Below, piece by piece: positions 42,831 to 54,600 of a DNA stretch of 64,000 nucleotides (positions within the stretch are counted from its first letter, which is position 1; every line of letters begins with the position of its first letter). The DNA comes from Anniella stebbinsi (Eukaryota; Chordata; Lepidosauria; Squamata; Anniellidae): positions 162,899,814 to 162,963,813 of the forward strand of contig JARDYH010000005.1 in NCBI GenBank assembly GCA_029215795.1, given 5' to 3'. A program made the position numbers and the translations under genes. Below the pieces are notes generated by a model. It was not told where the DNA came from. It ran no database searches and worked only from the letters and a program-made list of their open reading frames with translations.

Positions 42831-45302
42831 TTGTAACTGGGCCCTTTCATTGTAATTGGGCATGTGGAGGAAAACCTCTGTACATCATATGTGCCTTTTT
42901 CCATGCCTTTAACGGTATGGGGGGAAATTGCCTGAGCCAGCTACCTCTTTTTGTCACCTGGCAGGGTTACAGTGGAGTGCAAATGTGCAAATTCAGACTC
43001 TAGACTACCAAATTGACAGCTTGAACTCTGCAGAGGAATGCTCTGCACTGTAACAAACTCTTGCAAGTCCCACTTCTGTAGTTACAACTGCTTCCTCCAG
43101 GGTAGGACAGCCGGTACTATATTCAGGACCCTCCTTGCCAGAAGACACATTCAAGAAGGCTCATGGCTTCCTAGCTTCTGGAAAATCTAAAACTGCACAA
43201 TCCAGTGAGGGTCCTTTAACAGTCCAGTCAGCTCCTCCAGGGAAGACAGAACTGATCATACTACTTGTCAGTTTATATAAGACTTCAGATGTCTTTAGCT
43301 TCCTGCTGAGACAACATCCTCCTATTGTCCTAAGAGGGAGCTCCAGCCAGCAGGCGCTTCTTAAAGCTATCCAAGGTTCTGTTTCATCTGCCATCTGTTT
43401 AAAAGGGCTTGATCCTTGACATTGTGCCTTTGCTGATTGACCTTGACAGGGCTGCATCTGCATAACCTAACCTTGCCTACCATGACTTGACTCTACCTGC
43501 TAGTTTAGATTTGACTTTCCTTGATCTGACTCAAATGCTACCAGCTTCCCCTGTGAGACTCAAGAAACCGCAGAACAGGACAAAGTGGGGGCAAGTTACC
43601 AAGCCCTTCTCCTGTCATGTGTCACCTTCCCCTTGTTCACAGCCCTTCACAATTCATAGAGCAAATATCTGAAGTATTCGACCTCGTCATGTAAGTTCCT
43701 GGAGTGATTTAGACCCAAATTACGTGTTACATTAATTGTGTAGCATGTAGCGGGGTCTATTTTTTTTACTTGAGTGTAAACGTGCACGATCCTAATTTAG
43801 ATATGAAGTAGTGTGCAACAGGAGGTGTGGATTTAACCTCCACTCCCACCATCCATTTGCTTCTGGAAATTTCACCTCAACCCAGCCTGGATATTTTAGA
43901 AAAGTGTGGTGGGGGAGCCTCTATTAACTCCAATGGAGGTTCTTTCCTTTAAAAAAAAATCTGCACTGGGAGAAGAATTTTGGGGAGTAGATGGGGAAGG
44001 TTTAATCCTCCCCTCCAATGCAAATTGGAGCTTTACAAACCTCTAAATCAGTGGCAGGGAGCATATTTCAGCTGGAGAGCTGACTTTAATTTTGGAGAGG
44101 CTCTCTGGAGCTTCTTCCCAGTGGTGAGAAGGGCCTAAGGTGAAAGACGAGGGCAAAAATACAAGAAATACCAGCATATTGCACCTAACTAGGTAGCTCA
44201 ATCTTAGGAGAGGCATTCCAGCCTTTTAGAGTGGGGAGGGGGCACAATCTGGTTGGGGAAAGCCTGTGGAGCCAGGGGAAGGGAGAGAAAGGCCAGTTTT
44301 GGCTAATGGGCCCAAGGTTTTCCACCCCTGCTCTTACGTAAAGAAGAAAGAATAGTTTCAGCTATTCTTTATTCTGCTGTTAATGTAAAGTGTACGCTAA
44401 GCCACAGAACCCTGATTTTGCAGGGATCTGAATTGTACAGGGAGCCTCCATAAGTGAGGAGACTCCCACATTGCATGTTTGCCCTTCAACTCATGAAGTG
44501 CTGCAAAGTTGGGGAAGGCAATCCACAGTTGCATGGGGAGAGAAAATTCCAATAGGGCTGAGGCCCTATCTGTTTCCATGGTGATGCCTCCATTAATCAA
44601 GACTAGTGTACACTAGGCTTTGCTCACAGGGCCATTCTGATTAAGAACTGAGACGGTATAAAAGCCGGAACAGACCCTTTATGTTAAAAAAAAGAAAAAG
44701 AAAAAGAAAAGCCAAAATTGGTGGCATATGTTAGAAACACTTGAGAACTATATTTTAAGACAGAAAACCTTGTCGTATTGTATTATTATTAACCCCATGA
44801 TGCCCAAAACACATCTGGAACAAAATGGAATGGCCCAGAACAGCTACTTCCGAATGAGCGAAATCAGCCAGTCACAAATAACTGCATGACAAGGAAGTAA
44901 TAAGTACAAAACATCTAGAGAAACCATGTTCTGATACACATTCTGAGCAATAGTCCATTTTGAAGGAATATAACTTGGAATGGCACAGGCTATTACCCAG
45001 AACAGGTATCAGAAAATGGTTTATGTGGACATTTTGTGTCTTATTGCATCCCTGCGGTGGAGTTATATGTGACTGTTGGGTTTGGTTGATGTTGCTCATT
45101 TAGAAGTGGCCTTTCCAGGCCATTCTGTTCTGTTCCAGATGTGTTCTGGGAATTATGGGATTAACAATATAATAGTGCATGGTTTTTAGTCCTAAAATAT
45201 TGTTTTCAAGTATTTCCAACATATGCCACTATTTTTGGCATGGGTTTTTTTTAAAAATAATGAGGCTGTTCCATTCTGGTTTTTACACCCTCCCTTAAAA
45301 AC
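42831..45302. other. Intergenic, no gene recognised
   Basis: No TRIM exon, RT or other domain could be read on either strand. 44066-44330 resembles the decayed hAT-like family at 23983. The rest is unassigned. It separates TRIM-A from the next TRIM exon. Confidence 0.35.
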
Positions 45303-45425
45303 ATAAGAGCCCTTCTGGATGAGACCAAGGTCCATCTAGTCCAGGATTCTGTTCACACAGCGCCCAACCAGATCCCCACGGGAGACCCACAAGCAGAACC
45401 TGAGGGCAACAGCAGCCTCCCCCCC
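45303..45425 (-). mobile_element. CR1 LINE, 3' end fragment
   Basis: ACATAAGAGCCCTTCTGGAT, GGTCCATCTAGTCCAGGATT and GACCCACAAGCAGAACC are CR1 terminus blocks in complement, closed by a run of C residues (45419-45430). Confidence 0.65.
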
Positions 45426-45739
45426 CCCCCACCTAATAATATGCTCCAGTGGGGTTGTTTTATACTATGGCCTTGCTTTCCCCTAAAACATGTTGCTCCC
45501 CCACCCACAGTATATAGGTGGGGGAGCAACCCTCACTGGAAAACCGCATTTGTCTCGCTTTCCTTCCAAGGGTTTGCTTTAAAATCATTCCCATTGTTCG
45601 TGCTGCTGTTGATTCTTGGCCAGTGAGGAAGGCCCTCCCACACCCTGAGCCAGATCTGCCAAAGGCAACGCCCTGCCCTTAGCTGTTGGAAGTCGGCAGT
45701 GGCGCAGAGGGAGTTTCTCTGCTTCAGGCGGAGACGGCC

Positions 45740-46150
45740 ATGGCAACGGAGGGTTCCACCGAAGAGCCCGCCGCTGTTTGCTCCCTCTGCCAGGAGTACT
45801 TCAAAGACCCCGTGACAATAAGCTGCGGCCACAATTTCTGCCGGGCTTGTCTCGCGCGGCTCTGGTCCGCGTCTGGGGCAGATGCTTCTTGCCCTCGCTG
45901 CGGAGATGCCGTGCAGCAAAGGAACTTCAGGCCAAACCAGCAGCTGGCGCAAATTGTCGAGCTGGTCAAGAAACTTCAGGGGGGCGAAAAAGACGGGGGC
46001 AAGAAGAGGGAAGGGGGTGAGAGGCGACAGGAGCCCCCGAAGCTCTTCTGCAAGGCCGATCAGACCCCCGTCTTGTTGGGGTGCGACAGATGCAAGGAGC
46101 GCAAGTCCCATAACGTGGCTCCTGCAGCGGAGGCTGCCCCACTGCACAAG
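45740..46150 (+). pseudogene. Orphan TRIM first coding exon, RING intact, B-box degenerate
   Basis: 137 codons, the same length as TRIM-A exon 1, from ATG 45740 in a strong context (CGGCCATGG) to AAG/GTAGGA. The RING is complete (Cys14, Cys17, Cys29, His31, Cys34, Cys37, Cys51, Cys54). The B-box has lost its zinc ligands: the CxxH start is replaced by GERR, PICVVCD reads PVLLGCD, and KEHREH reads KERKSH. No coiled-coil, microexon or B30.2 exon follows before the L2 at 47917. The frame is open and the GC content is higher than that of the other exons, so it may still be expressed as a RING-only product or be a recent pseudogene. The former is a guess. Confidence 0.7.
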
Positions 46151-47260
46151 GTAGGAAATCCGAGGTTAAGTGTAGCGCACCTATATATGTTTTAGTTGTT
46201 CAGTTATCTGTGCTACACTCAGCCCTTGGAATTATAAACAGAAGGCTAACACTCTTATGCTCCAATGTTATTTATGTTAATAAATAATACGCTAATTTTG
46301 TTTTCTTGAGAGGGAGTGTTCTCCACAACATGACTCCTATGAAAGTTTATCTGGTGTCTAACAATAACTTCTCTCAACAACCCTCCATTTCACAGGATGT
46401 GCCCCTCTACGCACCACCACCCCACACACTTTTTAAAGCAATTCTGAAAGCGACCAGCTTTCCTTCCTTAATGCTGGAACCTACAGCTCTTTTTCTCCAG
46501 CTTATCTTATTGTAAACATCTTTCCATATGAGTAAGCCAAAATTAACAGTTTCTTCCCCATACCAGTGATGTCACCAGAAGGCCATCAGCAGTGTGTATT
46601 GTTGCACAGGGAAGAGAGAGAGGACCGCCCTGCTTTTCAAAAGTTTAAAAGTGGATTAAGGAAACTAGAGTCATAATTTAGGCTAGCCCAGGAGCTCCCT
46701 GTTGTCAAATGTTTGTTGAGTGTACAGTATCAGCAGGGAATTAGGAACACCCCCCCCCCCAACAAAAAGATGTAGTAGCAGTAGGTGTCTTTAACCTTAC
46801 CGCTGACTGTGGATGATGGGAGTTGTAGTTCTGGACAATATATTGTAGTGGATTAAGACTTCACAGGGTTAAAAAGCCAGGATTTTTGGAATAGCAGGGA
46901 TAATGGCAACATCTATCTACACACACACACACACACACACGTTTTCCTATTTCCTCTGAGCTTAACTGCAATCCTCACAGTAGTTGTGGAGGCAGAGTGG
47001 AGTGGTGAATTTTTCCTGCAATAATCTATAGTTGTGGGCGATTCGTTTTGTAATACCAAGACTTTTGGGGCATCTTGGCCTCAAATAGGGAATTAAGACT
47101 TGCTAGCTTTAAAAAAAAAAAAAAGACCTACTCTAGATGGAGATGAAAACTGCTAGAACTGGTTTGTTGATATGGGTCAACAAAGCTTCCTGCATTTTTA
47201 CACTCTTGTGGGGCATGGCTATAGTCATGATGAGCATCTGCACTTCAAATTTATCACTAA
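46151..47260. other. No gene seen after the orphan exon
   Basis: Contains a (CA)n microsatellite at about 46918-46940, a run of C at 46750-46760 and a fragment of the dispersed palindrome (GATGATGGGAGTTGTAGTTC near 46813). Searched for 96-, 231-, 23- and 116-nt TRIM exons without success. Confidence 0.4.
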
Positions 47261-47264
47261 CCCT

Positions 47265-47880
47265 GTTCAGACAACAGGTTAAGCCACAGTGGTTAAGCAT
47301 TTTGAGCTAATTACGAAGGCTTAGTGTGACTTTCTTGTATAGGGCATTTTCCCTAACCATGGTTGCTTCATAACCACGGTTTAACCACTTTCACTAACCA
47401 CATATTGCAACAGAGTTAGTCCCATGGTTAAATTAATGCTACCATCAAGCTCCATGGGAAGAACAGCCAAAATCGGCCCCAGAGGGATCTCTGCTGCCAT
47501 GATCTGTATAGCGGTTCCAATGTGCCAGCCACCATTTTATGTTCTCACCTCAAATCCCCACACATGGTACGGCTGTACTGGGGCCACCAGGATGGATGTA
47601 TCATGAGATGGAGACAGAGCACACAGCTCTTGTAATGGCCACCGGGAGCGGGGCTTGTAGTGGGAGCCCACAGGTGCCATTGCCTCAACATGGCTGCCAG
47701 CAACAAATGGCTGCCCAGAGCTGTGCATGCCACAAGGGATGCTGGGATGCACAACAGACCAGTCAGAGGACTACTATGCAGCAGGATGTAGTTCCATTGT
47801 CGTGTTGCAGCAGCACTTGGCATGGTTAGTGATAACCACATTTCCCAAAGTGTCATCTTAACATGGTCACTGTCTGTAGC
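47265..47880. mobile_element. hAT-like element remnant (CTGTTCAGACAACA tip)
   Basis: CCCTGTTCAGACAACAGGTT begins a segment with several AACCATGGTT and AACCACGGTT-like inverted words and ends near CATGGTCACTGTCTG. The arrangement suggests a foldback hAT-like element, but the right tip is poor. Confidence 0.35.
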
Positions 47881-47916
47881 TTCACAAAGGAGACACGCTC
47901 CAACAGAAGGATTGTG

Positions 47917-50900
47917 ATATTTATTTATTTATTTATTTATTACATTTGTATACCGCCCCATAGCCGAAGCTCTCTGGGCGGTTTACATAGGATTAAAAAC
48001 AATTAAAAACAATATACAAAAATTAAAACAGCAAAAACATACAACATACACACAATCTGTACATTTAAAAACCACTTCAACACTTCAAAAAAACTACAAA
48101 AACAAAACAAAACAAACCCAGGCTCCTCAGATATTGCCAAATGCCTGAGAGAAGAGGAAAGTCTTGACCTGGCGCCGAAAAGTTAACAATGTTGGCGCCA
48201 GGCGGGCCTCGTCGGGGGGATCGTTCCACAATTGGGGAGCCACCACAGAGAAGGCCCTCTCTCTTGTTGCCGACCTCCGAGCTTCCCTCGGAGGAGGCAC
48301 TCGGAGGAGGGCCTTAGATGTTGAATGTAGTGTTCGGGTAGGTTCATGTCAGGAAAGGCGTTCCATCAGGTATTGTGGTCCCAAGCCGTGTAAGGCTTTA
48401 TAGGTTAAAACCAGCACCTTGAACCGGGCTCGGAAACATACAGGCAGCCAATGCAAGCGGGCCAGAGTAGGTCTTATATGTTCGAACCTACTGGTTCCAG
48501 TTATCAATCTGGCCGCTGCATTTTGCACAAGCTGCAGCTTCCGGACCACCTTCAAAGGCAGCCCCACGTAGAGTGCATTGCAGTAATCTAACTTGGAGGT
48601 TACCAGAGCATGGACAACTGAAGCCAGGTTATCCCTGTCCAGATAGGGACGTAGCTGGGCCACCAACCGAAGTTGGTAGAAGGCACTCCGTGCCACTGAG
48701 GCCACCTGCGCCTCAAGTGACAGAGATGGTTCTAGGAGAACCCCCAAGCTACGAACCCGCTCCTTCAAGGGGAGTGCAACCCCATCCAGAACAGGTTGAA
48801 CACCCTCCATCCGGTCAGCGGAACCACCCACCAACAGCGTCTCAGTCTTGTCTGGATTGAGTTTCAGTTTATTAGCCCTCATCCAGTCCATTGTCGCAGC
48901 CAGGCACTGGTTCAGCACATCCACAGCCTCACCTGATGAAGATGAAAAGGAGAAATAGAGCTGCGTGTCATCAGCGTACTGATGACAACGCACTCCAAAA
49001 CTCCGGATGACTGCACTCAACGGTTTCATGTAGATATTGAACAGCATGGGGGACAAAACTGACCCCTGCGGAACCCCATACTGGAGAATCCACGGGGCCG
49101 AGCAATGTTCCCCAAGCACCACCTTCTGGAGCCGACCCACCAAGTAGGAGCGGAACCACTGCAATGCAGTGCCTCCCACTCCCAACTCAGCCAGTCGTCC
49201 CAGAAGGATACCATGGTCGATGGTATCGAAAGCCGCTGAGAGATCAAGGAGAATCAACAGAGTCACACTCCCCCTGTCTTTCTCCCGACATAGGTCATCA
49301 TACAGGGCGACCAAGGCTGTTTCCGTACCAAAACCAGGCCTGAAACCCGACTGAAATGGATCCAGATAATCAGTCTCATCCAAGAGTGCCTGGAGCTGGC
49401 TCGCAACCACCCGCTCCAGGACCTTGCCCAGGAATGGAACATTTGCTACTGGCCTGTAGTTATTAAGATTTTCAGGGTCCAGGGAAGATTTCTTTAGGAG
49501 TGGTCTCACTGCCGCCTCTTTCAGGAGGCCTGGGACCACTCCCTCTTGCAAAGAGGCATTAATCACTTCCCTGGCCCAGCCAGTTGTTCCATCCCTGCTA
49601 GCTTTTATTAGCCAAGAGGGGCAAGGATCCAATATGGAAGTGGTTGCACGAACCTGTCCAAGCACCTTGTCAACATCCTCGAGCTGCACCAACTGAAACT
49701 CATCCAAGAAAACAGGACAAGCCTGTGCTCTGGATACCTCACTAGATTCATCTGCTATAACACTGGAGTCTAAGTCCTGACGGATGCCAGAGATTTTATT
49801 CTGGAAGTGCCCAGCAAATGTATTACAGCGGGCCTTAGATGGTTCTACCATGTCCTTGGGGCCAGCATGTAAAAGCCCCTGGACAACTCTGAAAAGCTCC
49901 GCTGGGCGGCAGGTTGATGATTGAATAGTGGCAGCAAAGTATTGTTTTTTTGCTGCCCTCACTGCCCCTGAATACAACTTACCATAAGCACTTACCAGTG
50001 TTTGATTGCATCCATCAGGAGTTCGTCTCCATCTGCCCTCAAGCCGTCTCCTGTTTTGTTTCATCACTCTCAGCTCTGGGGTATACCACGGAGCCGTTCG
50101 AGCTCTACACAGGAGAGGGCGCTCAGGAGCAATCGTGTCAACTGCCCGGGTCATTTCTGCATTCCACAGATCGACCAGTGTTTCGACAGGAGAGCCAGCC
50201 CTATCAGCCGGAAAACTCCCCGGAGCCCTCTGGAAACCATCTGGATCCATTAGCCTCCGGGGGCGGACCATCTTAATGGGTCCCCCACCCTTGCAGAGGG
50301 GAGAAGCCACTGTAAGTCTAAACCTCAGCAGGTGGTGATCTGACCATGACAGAGGGGTTGATGTAAAGTTCCCCACTTTCAGATCCCCATCTCCATGTCC
50401 AGTTGAAAAAAACAGGTCTAGAGTATGCCCTGCTACATGCGTTGGGCCGATGGTATGTTGGGACAGTCCCATGGCTGTCATGGAAACCATGAAATCCTGA
50501 GCTGCCCCAGATAAAGTGCCCTCGGCATGAATGTTGACATCCCCCAGAACCAAGAGTCTGGGGGACCTCAACAGTACACCAGAGACCACCTCTGTCAGCT
50601 CAGCTAGGGAGTCTGTTGAGCAGCGGGGTGGGCGGTACACCAACAGAATCCCTAATCTGTCCCGTTGGCCCAACACAAGGTGCAAACACTCCAGACCAGT
50701 AGTCGCATGGACAGGGAGCCCACAGAGGGGGATGGAATTCCTATAGACCACAGCAACCCCCCCTCCCCGGCCCTCAAGTCTACCCTGATGCTGAACCAAG
50801 TACCCCGGTGGGCATAACTGGGAGAGACTAACTCCTCCCTGCTCTCCCACCCAGGTCTCGGTTATACATGCCAGATCGGCTGCCTCATCCACAATTAAAT

Positions 50901-51125
50901 CGTGGATGAGGGAGATCTTATTATGCACTGATCTGGCATTTAAAAGCAGCACCCGGAGGCCTGAGGGCTGGCTGATAAGGCAACCAACAAGCCTGTGGGT
51001 GTGAGGGGGACTGGAACAAGGCACAGCCATTAACTGTCTGGGCCTTGTTTCCCTAACCTGGCAAGTCCTCCTCACAACGCCATATCTCCCTCTACCCGTC
51101 ACTACCCTGATATGGTTAATTCTCA
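47917..51125 (-). mobile_element. L2-clade LINE, nearly full length
   Basis: On the minus strand it runs from about 51125 through a single long frame, a UTR with TGTAAACCGCCCAGAGAGCT and GGGGCGGTATACAAATGTAA, to an (AAATA)n tail at 47917. It carries both endonuclease and RT domains. The 5' end lies about 50 bp above the acceptor of TRIM-B exon 1, within the upstream intron or leader. The same subfamily gave the fragments at 3975 and 61461. Confidence 0.88.
48349..51030 (-). pseudogene. L2 ORF2 protein (APE endonuclease plus RT), premature stop
   Basis: From ATG 51030, 893 codons are open. APE endonuclease blocks: LLNARSVHNK, ITETW, GGGVAVVYR, LVLGDVNIH (usual GDFN reads GDVN) and SDHHLL. RT blocks: LDLSAAFDTIDH, GVPQGSVLSPMLFNIYM, YADD at 48967-48978, KLKLNPDKTE, SLGVLL, then TSKLDYCNALY and QNAAARL. 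The frame ends early at TGA 48349-48351. Sister copies have CGA here and continue for about 70 codons, so a single C-to-T change at a CpG explains the stop. In life the product nicks DNA and primes reverse transcription on L2 RNA. The frame is otherwise clean, marking a young copy. Confidence 0.85.
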
Positions 51126-51199
51126 ACAGGTATTTTTTCTTCTCTATACCTTTCCATCCTCCTGTTCTCCTACAGGTCACACAAGCGGAAGCCACAGAG

Positions 51200-51619
51200 A
51201 TGACATCTGCCTCATCCCCATCTTCCACAAATGTGGAAGAGGAAGCCATGTGCCCCATCTGCCTGGAGTGTCTGACAAAACCGCTAACCCTGGACTGTCG
51301 CCACAACTTCTGTGAAAGCTGCATCATGGACTACTGTAGGACATGGGAAGAAATTGGGGACTTGGCGTGTCCTGTCTGCAAAGCCCAGATCCAGGCCGGG
51401 AGCCTGCAGCCAAACTGGCAGCTGGCAAATATAGTAGAGAAGATCAAACTCCTTCAGTTAAACCCACCAAAAGAGACCCTCTGTTTAAAACATAATAAGG
51501 AATTTAGCCTGTACTGCAAAGAGGATGAAGAACTACTGTGTGTAGTCTGTAAGAAATCCCCTGAAGAGCACAGGTCACATACTTTGCTTCATCTGGAAGA
51601 GGCTGCCCAGGAATGCCAG
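51200..51619 (+). CDS. TRIM-B exon 1: RING and B-box 2
   Basis: 140 codons from ATG 51200 to GCCAG/GTAAGA. An acceptor CTCCTACAG at 51168-51176 lies 23 bp before the ATG, so an untranslated leader exon is likely. The L2 on the other strand stops just upstream of the pyrimidine tract of this acceptor. Both zinc domains are complete. Confidence 0.88.
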
Positions 51620-54600
51620 GTAAGAAATAATAATCTGAATCTTTGGCGATGAAATCCTTTGTAGTGTTTGGAAAAGGCTTATTTGTTAACTTGTATCAAT
51701 GAGTGGAAAACAACCTTTTCATTTAATACTCCTCTATGGGTTGTTTTGGAGTCAAATTATTTGGCATTTCTTTCTGGCTGGATGGCATTAGGATCTAGGT
51801 ACATTTAGGAGAAAAAGGGCTCTGACAATTTTAGCAGCGACAGAGACTTGGCATGCAATGTCTCCTCAGCTGAAGTTTGATCCATATTCTCATGATAAAT
51901 TAACTTGATGGGAGAATCCACTCTTGAAAAGAGAGACAGCCTTTTATGTGGAAGAGTTGGGCTAATAGCGGAATTGCGCTTTAGATCAGTTAGTATTGTG
52001 GATTAGATAGTTAACATCTAGCAGTAGTTGGCAGTATATTCAGCTATAACATTTGTTGGAGTCTATATACGGGCTATCAGTGATTATTGCTTTAGCACCT
52101 CCCACATTCTTGAAGAAATTGATTCTTTACAGAAAGCTAAACTTATAATAGCTGTTTATAGAAGTTTTTGGGACATAATAAAGTAGATGTTCAGAATGTC
52201 AGAGAGCAATGGGATAGGGAGCTGGAATGCTCTGTTTAGGGCATTTAGAGAAAACCTGTTACAGGAGGTTCTATCCAACATGTATCAAGACCATGGCCCT
52301 TGAGACCACCTGCAGTGCACTGCCCTGGAGGAAAGGTACAGACTAAAGTGACAATAGGAAAAGGAGGACGGCTCCTGTACCTTTAACAGTTCCATAGAAA
52401 AGGGAATTTCAGCCAGTGTCATTTGTATGCCATTAGTTCCTGGTGAAATTCCCTCTTCATCACAACAGTTAAAGCTGCAGGAGCTATACTAGAGTGACCA
52501 GATACAAAAGAGGGCAGGGCTCCTGCAGCTTTAACTGATATGATGAAGAGGGAATTTCACCAGGTGCTGCATGCATACAGATGACACCTGCTGAAATTCC
52601 TTTTTCTATACAACTGTTAAAGATACAGGGGCCCTGTAGTACAGGCAACCCCCATAATCTTGTGTTTCCTCCACAGACGAAGATTCAGGAACGTGTACCC
52701 CATCTGAGAAAAATGATGGGGGAAGTAATGAAGCTGGAGGCCCAAGAGGAGGACAAAACAGCCCAGTGGAATGTAAGCTCTTGATATAGATATAGATATA
52801 CCACTTTTTTCTCTCTCTGTGGCCAGGGGCTGATCATGTGAATGCTGATCATATAATGGGAACCCTGTCTCCAAAAGCAGTACCCACAGGATTAGGTCAG
52901 TGTTTTAAAGCCTCCTCTCCCCATCCTTAGTTTCTCAGGCACTGAGGAATGTGGCATACAGCTTCAGGATAAAAGATAGGGATTTGGTAAGCCTGTTTTG
53001 AGAACACTGTTTATAATTACAAACCAACTGCCTTGTTACAGCCAAAGAGATTAGAGGCAGGAAATCCTCTGACCTTGCTTGGACACACCCAAGATATTTA
53101 TTTTGTCCAACATGTTTAGGATTACCAATACTTCACCAGGCCCTTGTAGCTAGGCTGACTATATGAAAAGGAGGACAGGGCTCCTGTATCTTTAACAGTT
53201 TCACAGAAAAGGGAATTTCAGCAGGTGTCATTTGTATATATGCAGAACCTGGGAAAATTCCCTCTTCTTCACAAAGTTAAAGCTGCAGAAGCCCTGCCCT
53301 CTTTTGTACATGGTCAAGAGACAGAGCTCCTGCAGCTTTAACTGTTGTGATGAAGAGGGAATTTCACCAGGTTATGTATGCATACAAACAACACCTGCTG
53401 AAATTCCCTGTCCTTTGCAACTGTTAAAGATACAGGAGCCCTGTCCTCCTTTTCATATGGTCAGCCTACTTGTAGCTGCATCTTTACGTCTTTTAAAAAA
53501 CACACCAAAAAAACCCCATTTTAACTGCAATGTAATATTTACCTCCATGCTTCCAGCCTGATGCCCTCCAGATGTTGATGGCTTTAAAAGGGGGTTAGAT
53601 AAATTCCTGGAGGAGAAAGCTATCAATGGCTACTAGTCCTGATGGCTGTGTGCTATCTCTGGTGTCCGAGGCAGTAAGCCTGTGTGCACCAGTTGCTGGG
53701 GAACATGGGTAGCAGAGTACTGTTGCACCGTGTCCTGCTTGTGGGTCAACAGTTGGTTGGCCACTGTGTGAACAGAGCACTGGACTAGATAGACCCTTGG
53801 TCTGATCCAGCATGGCTCTTCTTATGTATTAGACTACAACTCCCACAATCCTTCAGCTAGCTGTAGGTCAAGCTATTGTTAAATGCATAAGAGTAAGTCA
53901 GCATATTCCTGCTACTGTCACCAACACCATGGTTTAGTGGCAACCCTAAAATAAAAATGATCAGCAAATCTTTCTCTCTCTCTCGCACACAGACACAATC
54001 AGATTCGTTTCAAACTAGTGAAGCAGCGGAGACAAATCATGTGAAGTTACTAGTCCTGGTGTTTGCTGAAATGTTACCAATGGGGAAAATTATTTTAGCT
54101 TGTCAATGAATCTTCATTTGAATTTAAATAAAACCTTATATGTCGTCTTGTTGCCCTTCTAAGATAGGGCTGGCAATATACTGAAATAGTTAATAAACAG
54201 TAAGGCCCTCATCCAGATAAAGAAATGTTAAACTTTTAATGGTATGAATTTTAGTTTATAATTTATTACATTTGCAGAAATGTACAGAAGAGAAAAACAA
54301 AAATTCTGAAGCAAAAATGCATACCCTCGGTGTTGGGGTTTGATGATGCACACATATGTCAGAACAGGAATCAATAAAAAGTGTTTAATCCTGTGTATGA
54401 CAGAAGGAGAGGAAGGTACCTTTTTAAATGGTGCTTCCTATCTGTTGTTTTGACAACTACCTGTACTAAAAAATAATCATTTTGAAAAGTTGGTTCTTTT
54501 AATTAATCAAGAGCACTTTTTGAGTCAATTGAAAGGGCTTTTAGTAAATCAGACATCGCAGCCCTAGTAAGCAACCTCTCTTAGCAAAGGATGTGCTGTG

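Noticed and set aside
45533..46147. 204-codon minus-strand frame opposite the orphan TRIM exon
   Set aside because: It is a shadow of the RING exon with no domain of its own. The same holds for minus-strand frames at 21423-21862.
51031..51327. Extension of the L2 frame through TRIM-B exon 1 on the minus strand
   Set aside because: The frame is open by chance. L2-like sequence ends near 51125, and the opposite strand encodes a conserved RING with all ligands and a proper donor.
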